NCBI RefSeq assembly: GCF_036237315.1 | Contig: NZ_CP108356.1 | Span: 682,001 to 746,000, forward strand | DNA from: Streptomyces sp. NBC_01351 | GTDB lineage: Bacteria; Actinomycetota; Actinomycetes; Streptomycetales; Streptomycetaceae | Length of the DNA: 64,000 nt | Direction: 5' to 3' | Shown: piece by piece, positions 55,266 to 63,140 of the stretch | Numbering within the stretch: position 1 is the first letter of the stretch | Layout of the letters: every line of letters begins with the position of its first letter | Notes under the pieces: model-generated | Told to the model about the DNA's origin: nothing | What the model saw: the letters and a program-made list of their open reading frames with translations, nothing else | Databases searched by the model: none | Translations under genes and position numbers: made by a program

Positions 55266-55997
55266 GTGATCACCATCGGGCAGCTGGCCGGCTACATCGG
55301 AGTGTCGATCAAGACCGTCCGCGTCTACCACGACAAGGGGCTGCTCCCCGAACCCGACCGTGACGCGTCCGGCTACCGGCGTTACGGTGCGAGCGACGCC
55401 GTCGCCTTGATCAAGATCCGGACACTGGCCGAAGCCGGTGTCCCCCTGGCCCGTATTCGCGACCTGAGGGCGTCGGGCGAGGAGGAACTCCGGCAGCCGC
55501 TGGGCGAGATCGACAACGAACTCGACGCCCGTATCCGCCGCCTGCAGGAAACACAGGCCCGTCTGCGCCGACTCGCCGCGGGACGTCTGGTGCCGCTGCC
55601 CGAAGAAGTCGTCTCCCATCTGGAAGACCTGGCCCGTTGGGGGTTCACGTCCAGATGGGTGGACCTGCAACGCGACTTGTGGATCCTCGTGTTCGCCACC
55701 CACCCGGACCGCGCGACCACCCTGTTCCACGACCAGGCCGACATCTTGGCCGACCCGAAGCCACGGCAGCTCTTCCTCGGCTACGACCACGCGTACGACC
55801 TCGGCGCCGACGACCCGCGCCTCGACGACCTCGCCCTCCGTATCGCCGAGGCGAACCGGGAGCGCTACGGGTCCGGCGAACTGCCCGGCCTGGATGCGGA
55901 CTCCGAGATCCCCGCCCTCATCCAGGGCACGGTCAACGCTTCATCCCCGGCATGGGAACGACTCGACTCGCTCATCCGCGCCCCCCTGAACGCATGA
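55266..55997 (+). CDS. MerR family transcriptional regulator
   Basis: 243 residues from a GTG. MerR winged helix at the N-terminus: ITIGQLAGYIGVSIKTVRVY, HDKGLLPEPDRDASGYRRYG, then VALIKIRTLAEAGVPLARIR and a coiled-coil dimer helix (IDNELDARIRRLQETQARLR). The C-terminal 110 residues form a TipAS-like helical domain (FLGYDHAYDLGADDPRLDDL), probably the ligand-sensing part. Single regulator of unknown inducer. Confidence 0.88.
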   Translation: MITIGQLAGYIGVSIKTVRVYHDKGLLPEPDRDASGYRRYGASDAVALIKIRTLAEAGVPLARIRDLRASGEEELRQPLGEIDNELDARIRRLQETQARLRRLAAGRLVPLPEEVVSHLEDLARWGFTSRWVDLQRDLWILVFATHPDRATTLFHDQADILADPKPRQLFLGYDHAYDLGADDPRLDDLALRIAEANRERYGSGELPGLDADSEIPALIQGTVNASSPAWERLDSLIRAPLNA

Positions 55998-56096
55998 CGT
56001 GAGCAGCCTGGAGCGACCTGCGCGACGCGCATCCTGACACGGCCGGCTGCGCCCCCAGGCACCCGTGAACGCGGCTCGCCGATCGCTGACACCCTC

Positions 56097-56318
56097 CACT
56101 ACTCGGTGATACCGTCGGTGCCGTTCGTAGACGGTCTTCCACGGGCCGAACCGTTCGGGCAGGTCGCGCCACTGAACGCCGGTCCGGACCCGGTGCAGAA
56201 TCCCGTCGATTACCTGCCGGTGGTCCCGCCACCTGCCACAACGCCTGTTGCTGACCGGCAGGAACGGCCGTAGCCGTTCCCACTGGGCATCGCTCAGATC
56301 ACCCCGCCCCGTGTCCAC
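56097..56318 (-). pseudogene. IS5-family transposase, N-terminal fragment
   Basis: Reads LSDAQWERLRPFLPVSNRRC, then HRQVIDGILHRVRTGVQWRD and LPERFGPWKTVYERHRRY: the DUF4096 N-terminal domain of IS5-type transposases. It breaks off right after this domain; the DDE catalytic part is missing. Lies against the end of the MerR gene. Confidence 0.8.
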
Positions 56319-56368
56319 ATCAACGACCCGGACCCACGCCCGTCACGAGATCTCACGAACCCTGGCTC

Positions 56369-56833
56369 TCAGTCCGCGACGAAGGGTGCGTATCCGACCG
56401 GCACCTCGCTCACCTCAAGGTCTGAGAAGAGCAAGGTCAGATCGTGAGCGTTGGTCTCAATGTGAACCTCATGGAAGTCGATCCCGACAGCCTTCGACCA
56501 GCGGAGGGCAGCCTCCGACTTGAGACGAAGCTCGGCTCCGTACAGCTCGTGATGGTTCGCGCCCCAGACGTAACCGTCGAGGTCGATGGCGGTTTCGCTG
56601 TCGAGGAGCCGGGCGTCCAAGGAATCCCGCCATGTCTCCGTGGACAGGAACGTCTCGCATCGGGCCTCGACGCAGTACCGGAAGAGATACCGCAGGTAGG
56701 TCGACGGGCTCTGGGGGCCCTCCCACACGTTGATGATGACCTCATAGTCGCGCATATAGGTGGTGTATCCGTGGTGCACGACAAGGGCTTCGATGGGCTC
56801 GTTCAGCGTCCGCTGAAGTTCTGCGGTGTCCAT
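56369..56833 (-). CDS. Hypothetical protein, intact
   Basis: 154 residues. LNEPIEALVVHHGYTTYMRD, YEVIINVWEGPQSPSTYLRY, LFRYCVEARCETFL and DLDGYVWGANHHELYGAELR. Aromatic-rich alpha-beta protein; similar YxxxM-type proteins occur in streptomycetes without assigned role. Lower third-position G/C than core genes, fitting an acquired gene. Sits between an IS remnant and a truncated nucleotidase. Confidence 0.6.
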   Translation of the reverse strand: MDTAELQRTLNEPIEALVVHHGYTTYMRDYEVIINVWEGPQSPSTYLRYLFRYCVEARCETFLSTETWRDSLDARLLDSETAIDLDGYVWGANHHELYGAELRLKSEAALRWSKAVGIDFHEVHIETNAHDLTLLFSDLEVSEVPVGYAPFVAD

Positions 56834-56899
56834 GCCGCCCTTCTACCTCACTTGGCAAGCCCTTCGACAGCGAGATTCACTGCGTTAGGCACACGTCGG

Positions 56900-57628
56900 C
56901 TAATCGAGGTCATCATCCTGTCGCGTAACGACCCGGACACCGGAATGCGCCTCATGCGTTCGATCAAAGCTCACAACTTGCCCATCAGTCGGGCCATCTT
57001 TCGGCAGGACCGCCCCTCGTACGGTTTCATGCCGGCGCTGAACATGTCGCTGTTCCTGTCGGCCAACGGATCCGACGTACGGGACGCGGTAGCGGCAGGG
57101 CTACCTGCGGGACACGTACTGAAAACAGCACGCATCGACGACGAGACCGAACCCGAACTCCGCATCGCCTTCGACTTCGACGGAGTGGTGGCGAGCGACA
57201 GCGCCGAGCGCGTCTACCGGGACGGCGGCATCGAATCGTTCCGCGCACACGAAGTCAGCCATGTCGCAACCCCCCACGATCCGGGGCCGCTGCGGAGCTT
57301 CCTCGCGGGCATCAACCGCATCCAGCGGCGAGAAGACGAGCAGCACCGCCGGGACCCGGTGTACCAGCCTCGTCTCCGAGTTTCCCTGGTAACCGCTCGG
57401 AACGCCCCTGCACATGAACGTGCCATACGGAGCCTGAAAGAGTGGGGGCTACGGGTCAACGACGCCTTCTTCCTCGAAGGCATCGACAAGGCCGCCGTCA
57501 TGAAGACGCTAGACCCGCACATCTGCTGCGACGACCACGTCTCTCACCTGAACGGCACAGCAGAAGGCACCCCGAGCGTTCACATACCGTTCGGAGTTGC
57601 TAATACGCCACCTGCGGCGGTGGCTTGA
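56900..57628 (+). pseudogene. 5'-nucleotidase family protein, 5'-truncated copy
   Basis: Open for 243 codons: LIEVIILSRNDPDTGMRLMR, NLPISRAIFRQDRPSYGFMP, ALNMSLFLSANGSDVRD and the HAD-type motif LRIAFDFDGVVASDSAERVY. It aligns throughout with the copy starting at 63,141 but lacks that protein's first 70 or so residues, and no start codon lies at the joint. The family (NT5C1A-like, PF06189) dephosphorylates nucleoside monophosphates. Confidence 0.8.
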
Positions 57629-57894
57629 GCAGCGTCCCACGGTGAACCACCGAACTTGATCTCAACGGCTACGAGTCCATTGCCGGCGACGTGGGTGCAT
57701 ACCATATCCAGGGGCCGGAGGGCTGACCGCACCGGATAGATCCCGACACGCAGTGCGTGCGTCGGGCGGCCCGCGTGTGGCGCGAGGGTCCGACGCAACG
57801 CTGACCGCACCGCGGCGCCACCTTCCGACGCTGGTACTGAGCGCTTGGACTCACTGGTAGTTGACGGTCGGCGCAAGGTGCGGTGCGGTGTCAT
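57580..57894 (-). CDS. Small protein with a nuclease-like D...ExK motif, tentative
   Basis: 104 residues whose start overlaps the end of the large repeat protein by 44 bases on the same strand. The C-terminal half HALRVGIYPVRSALRPLDMV then VAVEIKFGGSPWDAAQ has the look of a PD-(D/E)xK core (Asp, then V-E-I-K on the next strand). Its end overlaps the opposite-strand nucleotidase by 49 bases. Could be a fragment of a larger nuclease; low certainty. Confidence 0.33.
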   Translation of the reverse strand: MTPHRTLRRPSTTSESKRSVPASEGGAAVRSALRRTLAPHAGRPTHALRVGIYPVRSALRPLDMVCTHVAGNGLVAVEIKFGGSPWDAAQATAAGGVLATPNGM

Positions 57895-60800
57895 CCGACG
57901 GCTTCAGGTCCCAGGGGGCGGCAATGCGTCCGCTCGCGTCCCATCCGTAGCGCTTCAGAGCGTCTGCCTCGGTTGCGCGTCCGAGTTCACGCAGGACTCC
58001 GATGGCTCCCTCAACGCTCCGGGTATGGAGCCTCCCGTTCATCGGCCACCAACGGGTCTCCTTGGTGTCAGCGGTAGCGGCGGCACGTTCGTACCAGGTG
58101 AGTGCTTCGTCCAGCCTGCCGGCATGCGCCAAGCAATCGGCTGCCCGGCCGAATGCTTCTTGATCACCGTTCGCGGCGGCTCGCTCGAACCAGATGAGTG
58201 CTTCGTCCAGCTTGCCGACAGGCGCCAGACGCTCAGCGGTTGCTCGAAGCTGCTTGTGATTCGTGGTTGTGACGGCGCGTTCGTAGCAGCTCATGGCTTC
58301 GTCGAGGCGTTCGGCGTCGACCAAACGATCGGCTGCCCACAGCAGAGCCTCCTGGTCTCCGGCCAAAGCAGCGCGTTCATACAAGGCCAGTGCCTCGTCC
58401 GTCTTGCCGACTCGCCACAGACGCTCCGCAGCCCATCGGAAGGCGACTGGGCCGCTGGTTACGGCGGCTCGTTCGTACCAAGCAAGTGCTTCGTCCTGTC
58501 GGTCTGCCTTCACCAGGCGGCCGGCTGCCGACAGAAGGGCGTCCTCGCTTCCGCTGCAGGCGGCTCGTTCGTACCAGGCGAGCGCCTCGTCAAGTCTTCC
58601 GACATCGCCAAGACGCTCGGCTACTGAGCGGAGCTCCTGGGGGCTTCCGCTCACGGCGGCTCCTTCGTACCAGGCCAGTGCTTCGTCCCAATGGCCGGCG
58701 GCGGCCAAGCGATCGGCTGCCCAGAAGAGAGCGCTCCGGTCGCCGATCTGGACGGCTCTTTCGTACCAAGCCAGCGCTTCGTCCCATCGGCCGGAATTGG
58801 CAAGGCGGTCGGCTGCTGAGCGGAGGGTGTCGGGGTTGCCGTCCAAGGCGGCGCGTTCATACCAGGTCAGCGCCTCCTCCCACCGGCCGGCATCGGCCAG
58901 ACGGTCGGCCGCGGTACGGAGTGCTCGCTGGTCGGTGTCGGCGGCACGTTCGTACCAGGTCAGCGCCTCCACCCACCGGCCGACGGCGGCCAGGCGATCG
59001 GCCACCCGAAGGAGGGCATCGTGGTTGCCGTCCAAGGCGGCGCGTTCATACCAGGTAAGCGCCTCCTCCCACCGGCCGACAGCGGCGAAGCGGTCGGCCA
59101 CCCGAAGGAGGGTGTCGGGGTTGCCGTCCAAGGCAGCGCGTTCATACCAGGTCAGCGCCTCCTCCCACCGGCCGGCATCGGCCAGACGGTCGGCCGCGGT
59201 ACGGAATGCTCGCTGGTCGGTGTCGGCGGCACGTTCGTACCAGGTCAGCGCCTCCACCCACCGGCCGACGGCGGCCAGGCGATCGGCCACCCGAAGGAGG
59301 GCATCGTGGTTGCCGTCCAAGGCGGCGCGTTCATACCAGGTAAGCGCCTCCTCCCACCGGCCGACAGCGGCGAAGCGGTCGGCCACCCGAAGGAGGGTGT
59401 CGGGGTTGCCGTCCAAGGCAGCGCGTTCATACCAGGTAAGCGCCTCCTCCCACCGGCCGACCCGCCTCAGCGATTCAGCAGCCTGGAGGAAGGCCGATCG
59501 GCTTCCGGCAGCCGCAGCGCGTTCGATCCACGCATGTGCTTCGTCCCACCGGCCGGCTTGCACCAGGCGTACAGCCGCCTCCTCAAGGGCGCGGTGGTCG
59601 GTCTCCGAGGCATGCTCGTACCAGGTGAGCGCTTCGTCCAACCGGCCCGATCTCGCCAGAATCCGACCGACAGCGGTGAGGTCGCCACCCCTGGCCCACA
59701 ATCGGCATGCGATGTGGCCCAATCCGCGTTCCTCTGCTGCGGACGCGAGGGCCCGGGCGGCTCTTGGGCCACAATGCTCGATCGCCGCGTGCCAGAAGAG
59801 TTCGGGTACGCGTTCGAGACGCCGTGTGGCGCGCCCGTGCTGATCCAGGAAGTCGGCCAACCGGTAGGTCTGGCCTACCGGTGCCGACGACGTGCGAGAT
59901 GCGCCCCGAGGCCGTCGCTGGGGGTGCAGCGGACCACGGGCTCCCTTGACCGGATCGGTCAGCAGGGTGAGTGACTGGGGCAGCCAGTTGTCCGGAAGGA
60001 GGTCCCATTCGGTGTCGGTCAGGTAGGCCTCGGCGGCGGTTTCCAAGAAGGAGAGCGGCAACCCCGGCGGATGCCCGAGCCTACGGGCGTCCATGGCCGC
60101 CTCCAGGACGCTACGGGTCCCTGGCGAGCTAGTGCGGTAGATCTTGATGAGCTCGGGTGCTCCAGCCAGGTACTGGGTGACCATGCCGTCCTGCGCGTGG
60201 GCGGCAGCCTCAGCGAGGCGGGAGTCCGTGGACTGCTTGAGCACCTCGATGACCGTCGGGGTAAACGCCGTCGGCAGACGGATCTCGCGGCCGGCGAGCA
60301 GAACCCGGGCCTGGCTGAAGGAGTCGGGAGCACCAGCAGTCGGCTGGTGGGTGAGCTTGTCGAAGTAGTCGGGGCCGGGCCAAATCGTGCCCAGGATCAG
60401 GACCGGACCGCGCGACGTGTCGGCGAGCAGCTCACGCAACCCTGCGGCTATAGCCTCACCGTGCTGTTCGCTGAGCAGGTAGTGCTGGGCCTCGTTCAAC
60501 CACACGACGGTGCGCGGACCGACCCGAGCGAGATCAGCGAGGGCGGCCTGCGGCCGCTCCGGGTCTATGGGATGCCATAGCCGCCAACCCAGGGGTAGAC
60601 GCTGCACGGCCTCCCAGCAGGCGCGCGTCTTGCCGGTGGAGGAAGTGCCGACCAACATCACCAGACGACTGGCACCCTCGACCACTTCGGCGACGATCGC
60701 GCGTAGACGGACATCATGCTCACGTTCCACATACGCCGGTAGCCCTGTCGCCCCGTCGTTGGCGATCGCGTGGTGGACCTCCAGCGCATGGGGGTCCAGC

Positions 60801-61192
60801 TCTCCGATCGGCCGCCCGATCGGCCCGGCAAGGCGCGCCTGCCTCCAGAGGCGGGCCGCGTCCTGGACGGTGCTCGTCACCTCACCGGCCGCCATTCGGG
60901 TCAGGACGGTGACGAGAGCAACGACGTCGGCCAGCTTCGCCGGAACGGTCGCATCACCGACGATCCGGCGCACGGTGTCGCGGGACGGGGACGCCAACAG
61001 GTCGTCGTCGGCGGCGGCCCGGTCGGCCATCTCGTCGAGCGTGGGCGCTCCGGCCGACGTGTAGGCCAGGTAGATCAGTTCTTTCAGGTCCCGCAACGGC
61101 CCCGGAGGCACCACCGGCCGCAGAATCGCACGCGACGTTCCCAACGACTTCCCATGCGCACCGGACTTGCCCCCCACCCCATCGCGACTCAT
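57851..61192 (-). CDS. HTH - P-loop NTPase - tandem TPR/Sel1-like repeat protein
   Basis: 1,113 residues. About residues 33-120: helix-turn-helix-like region (RDLKELIYLAYTSAGAPTLD, later SRDTVRRIVGDATVPAKLAD). Residues 150-240: NTPase opening LPAYVEREHDVRLRAIVAEV, Walker A LVGTSSTGKTRACWEAV and Walker B RTVVWLNEAQHYL. A helical middle follows, then from about residue 560 some fifteen 31-32-residue repeats of the form W-(E/D)-E-A-L-x-W-Y-E-R-A-A. This resembles STAND-type sensors: repeats bind a partner and the NTPase switches. No effector domain is evident. A 285-bp in-frame duplication lies in the repeats. Phage defence or signalling are both possible; neither is shown. Confidence 0.75.
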   Translation of the reverse strand: MSRDGVGGKSGAHGKSLGTSRAILRPVVPPGPLRDLKELIYLAYTSAGAPTLDEMADRAAADDDLLASPSRDTVRRIVGDATVPAKLADVVALVTVLTRMAAGEVTSTVQDAARLWRQARLAGPIGRPIGELDPHALEVHHAIANDGATGLPAYVEREHDVRLRAIVAEVVEGASRLVMLVGTSSTGKTRACWEAVQRLPLGWRLWHPIDPERPQAALADLARVGPRTVVWLNEAQHYLLSEQHGEAIAAGLRELLADTSRGPVLILGTIWPGPDYFDKLTHQPTAGAPDSFSQARVLLAGREIRLPTAFTPTVIEVLKQSTDSRLAEAAAHAQDGMVTQYLAGAPELIKIYRTSSPGTRSVLEAAMDARRLGHPPGLPLSFLETAAEAYLTDTEWDLLPDNWLPQSLTLLTDPVKGARGPLHPQRRPRGASRTSSAPVGQTYRLADFLDQHGRATRRLERVPELFWHAAIEHCGPRAARALASAAEERGLGHIACRLWARGGDLTAVGRILARSGRLDEALTWYEHASETDHRALEEAAVRLVQAGRWDEAHAWIERAAAAGSRSAFLQAAESLRRVGRWEEALTWYERAALDGNPDTLLRVADRFAAVGRWEEALTWYERAALDGNHDALLRVADRLAAVGRWVEALTWYERAADTDQRAFRTAADRLADAGRWEEALTWYERAALDGNPDTLLRVADRFAAVGRWEEALTWYERAALDGNHDALLRVADRLAAVGRWVEALTWYERAADTDQRALRTAADRLADAGRWEEALTWYERAALDGNPDTLRSAADRLANSGRWDEALAWYERAVQIGDRSALFWAADRLAAAGHWDEALAWYEGAAVSGSPQELRSVAERLGDVGRLDEALAWYERAACSGSEDALLSAAGRLVKADRQDEALAWYERAAVTSGPVAFRWAAERLWRVGKTDEALALYERAALAGDQEALLWAADRLVDAERLDEAMSCYERAVTTTNHKQLRATAERLAPVGKLDEALIWFERAAANGDQEAFGRAADCLAHAGRLDEALTWYERAAATADTKETRWWPMNGRLHTRSVEGAIGVLRELGRATEADALKRYGWDASGRIAAPWDLKPSDDTAPHLAPTVNYQ
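58822..59391 (-). repeat. 285-bp tandem duplication within the repeat protein gene
   Basis: Two 285-base copies (95 codons, three repeats) stand head to tail and differ at only two bases (58,850/59,135 and 58,921/59,206). A partial third copy continues to about 59,458. The neighbouring repeats are far less alike, so this duplication is recent. Copy-number change by recombination keeps the frame. Confidence 0.92.
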
Positions 61193-61354
61193 CGCACCAT
61201 CATGCACGCAACACGCCGACCACAGGCTCTGAACTGCACGGACCGCCGTCTCCGCCGCCTGCTCATCGCAACTCGGAGAGCGCCCCGCCACGACCTTGAG
61301 AGTGGAATCAAGCCGGCCGGCTCTCCCCATCCGATACAAGGTCAGGACACCACT

Positions 61355-61501
61355 GTGGCTCCCAAGAAGACGTCCCGTCGCCGCAACTTCCCCGCTGCCA
61401 GCGTCGTGCGGTCCCGCGCCAACCTCCTCAACGCAACCGTCAGCGGCATCCTCTCGGGAGCCGTTCGCGCATTCGCGGAATGGCTCCGCGAACTCATCTA
61501 A
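61355..61501 (+). CDS. Small basic amphipathic protein, tentative
   Basis: 48 residues from a GTG preceded by AAGGTCAGGA. Basic start VAPKKTSRRRNFPAASVVRS then helix ANLLNATVSGILSGAVRAFA and EWLRELI. Divergent from the large repeat protein, 160 bases apart. No family recognised. Confidence 0.38.
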   Translation: MAPKKTSRRRNFPAASVVRSRANLLNATVSGILSGAVRAFAEWLRELI

Positions 61502-61574
61502 CGCCATCTCCACGCGGGGCGAGGTCTCTACTCGGCTGGTCTCGGCTGGCCGACCCACTTCAGAAAGGTGCAGG

Positions 61575-61736
61575 TCAGCGCACGCGCCCGCGCGCCTTCA
61601 GCGGCACCGGCGGGAGTGCCGGAGCAGGAATCGGAGGGCCGTCGTAGCCCTTGACCTCGCCGTAGCGGGTGCCGTTCGTCCAGTCCTCGCGGAATTGGAC
61701 GATCTCCTCGTTGCTCCGTCCGATCCAGTTCCAGAA
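61575..61736 (-). pseudogene. Pirin 3' tail (second copy)
   Basis: Fifty-three codons plus stop, FWNWIGRSNEEIVQFREDWT, GTRYGEVKGYDGPPIPAPAL and a basic end, the same length as the tail at 45,926. As in that copy, the pirin frame closes at the core repeat. A complete pirin N-terminal part would be expected to the right of the outermost element, beyond this window. Confidence 0.78.
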
Positions 61737-61773
61737 CGTAACACGAGATATCCGTCTTCGTGCAGGTCAGGAA
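61720..61773. repeat. 54-bp core repeat, candidate attachment site (right)
   Basis: Identical over 54 bases to 46,071-46,124. Overlaps the first codons of the pirin tail and is followed, 62 bases on, by the integrase start, so it marks the left end of a second element. Confidence 0.72.
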
Positions 61774-61791
61774 CGCATTGCACCCTCCAGC

Positions 61792-61811
61792 GTCAGCAAA
61801 AGGTCAGCATT
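61792..61811 (+). repeat. GTCAGCA pair, candidate integrase arm site (copy 3)
   Basis: GTCAGCAAAAGGTCAGCATT contains two GTCAGCA heptamers 11 bases apart, between core repeat and integrase start. Tyrosine integrases bind such direct repeats as arm sites. Confidence 0.5.
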
Positions 61812-61835
61812 GGCGCCCGAGGAGTCCCGCACCGC

Positions 61836-63001
61836 ATGGCAACGAAGTCACTCGCCCACGGCATGGGCACCTTCCACAAGGACTGCGAGCACCCGCAGTC
61901 CCGCTGGTCGAAGTGCCCGCACGAGTACACAATCCGTTACCGAAGCGCGGCCGGGAAGCAGACCGAGAAGGCCGGCTTCTCCACCCAGGAGAAGGCGATC
62001 GACCGCCTCACGACGGTCTACCAGGAGAAGAATGCCGCTCCCAGGAACCAGAGCAAGGCCGAGCGCATCAGAAGTACGGCGCGATGCAGTTCCGCGAGTA
62101 CACCGCGGAGTGGAAGGCCGGCCAGCGCGACCTCGCCGAGTCCTCACTCCGCACCCTGGAGTCCCTCCTCGAGAACCACATCTTGCCCACCCTCGGCAGC
62201 CGCCGCATGACCACCTTCGACCACAAAGTCATCGACGGCTTCATCCGCACCATGGAACGCAACGGCGCCGGCCTCGCCACCCAGTCCAACGCCTTCGACA
62301 AGGTGAAGTCCGTCCTCCTGGACGCCTACCCCCTCGGCATCTACACCGAGAACCCCGTCCTGGGCGTCAAGCCCCCGCAGTACGACCCGGAACGCGCGGT
62401 GATCCCCTCCCCCGCCCAGCTCCGCGACATACGCACCGCCGGCGACGACCGCTTCCTCCTGATCGCCGACCTCATGAGCGGCTGCGGCATGCGCAACGGC
62501 GAAGCCTTCGCCGTCAACATCAACATCAACATCAACAACCTTGTCGCGAGCGACGTCTACCGCATCACCGAACAGGTCAACCAGACCACCAAGACCTACG
62601 GCCGCCTCAAGCACCGCAAGCCCACCGACTACCGCGACGTCCCCCTCCCGGCCCGCGTCCGCGAGACGATCGAGTGGTACGCCGACATACACGGCACGGT
62701 CGACGGCTACCTCCTCCGCCACCCCATGGACCCAACAAAGCCGTTCCTCGCGTACTACCTCCAGAACCAGTGGCAGCGCATCAAGCGTGCCGACGAGGTC
62801 GACATCCCCCACGGCATGGTGATCTACAGCCTCCGCCACTTCTTCGCGTCGAACTGCCTCACCAACGGCATCCCCATCACCGACGTCGCCGAATGGATGG
62901 GACACAAGAGCCTCGACATCACCTTCAAGATCTACCGCCACCTCATGCCCGGCTCCATCGGCAAAGCCGCGAAGATCCTGGACGTCGGTCTGGCGGCTTG
63001 A
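61836..63001 (+). pseudogene. Tyrosine integrase with a single frameshift
   Basis: N-terminal domain MATKSLAHGMGTFHKDCEHP, YRSAAGKQTEKAGFSTQEKA and KNAAPRNQSKAERI. At about 62,070 one base is missing (CATCAGAAG where CATCCAGAAG would keep the frame), after which KYGAMQFREYTAEWKAGQRD, DLAESSLRTLESLLENHILP and the catalytic domain follow: Arg in GCGMRNGEAFAV, Lys region LKHRKPTDYRDVPLP, H-x-x-R as YSLRHFFASN, and the Tyr in HKSLDITFKIYRHL. All catalytic residues are preserved, so the loss is recent or the indel is a sequencing error. Confidence 0.85.
62516..62533 (+). repeat. Hexamer repeat AACATC x3 in the integrase
   Basis: Three tandem AACATC units encode N-I-N-I-N-I just after the catalytic Arg motif. 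In-frame slippage expansion in a surface strand; likely tolerated. Confidence 0.75.
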
Positions 63002-63140
63002 CCGGCGACGCTCAGGAGGAGGCGCCCTAGTCGATCCCTCGCTTGCATACTCCACCAACCAAGGAGGTCGCACATGTTTTCGGCATATGCGCCGAGGAGA
63101 TAACCATCCCAATACTGCGCGCACGCCAGCAGGGGGTGTC

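Larger units (their letters stand above)
46071..61773. mobile_element. Putative integrative element remnant at the pirin 3' end
   Basis: Bounded by two identical 54-bp repeats, each overlapping a pirin tail and each followed by the 5' end of a tyrosine integrase. Its own integrase is cut down to 25 codons, so it should not move on its own. Internal content mixes broken transposases, kinase and nuclease-type fragments with a few intact cargo genes. A second related unit starts at the right repeat. Size 15.65 kb between corresponding points. Boundaries rest on repeats only; no excision evidence. Confidence 0.6.

Noticed and set aside
58060..59560. Regular repeats of about 96 bp resembling a repeat-spacer array
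   Set aside because: Not CRISPR: period is exactly 31-32 codons, there are no unique spacers or short palindromic repeats, and all units encode W-Y-E-R-A-A motifs.
58298..59843. A 500-codon plus-strand frame with repeated Ser/Arg/Ala units over the TPR array
   Set aside because: It is the antisense reading of the repeat region; regularity comes from the coding repeats of the other strand.
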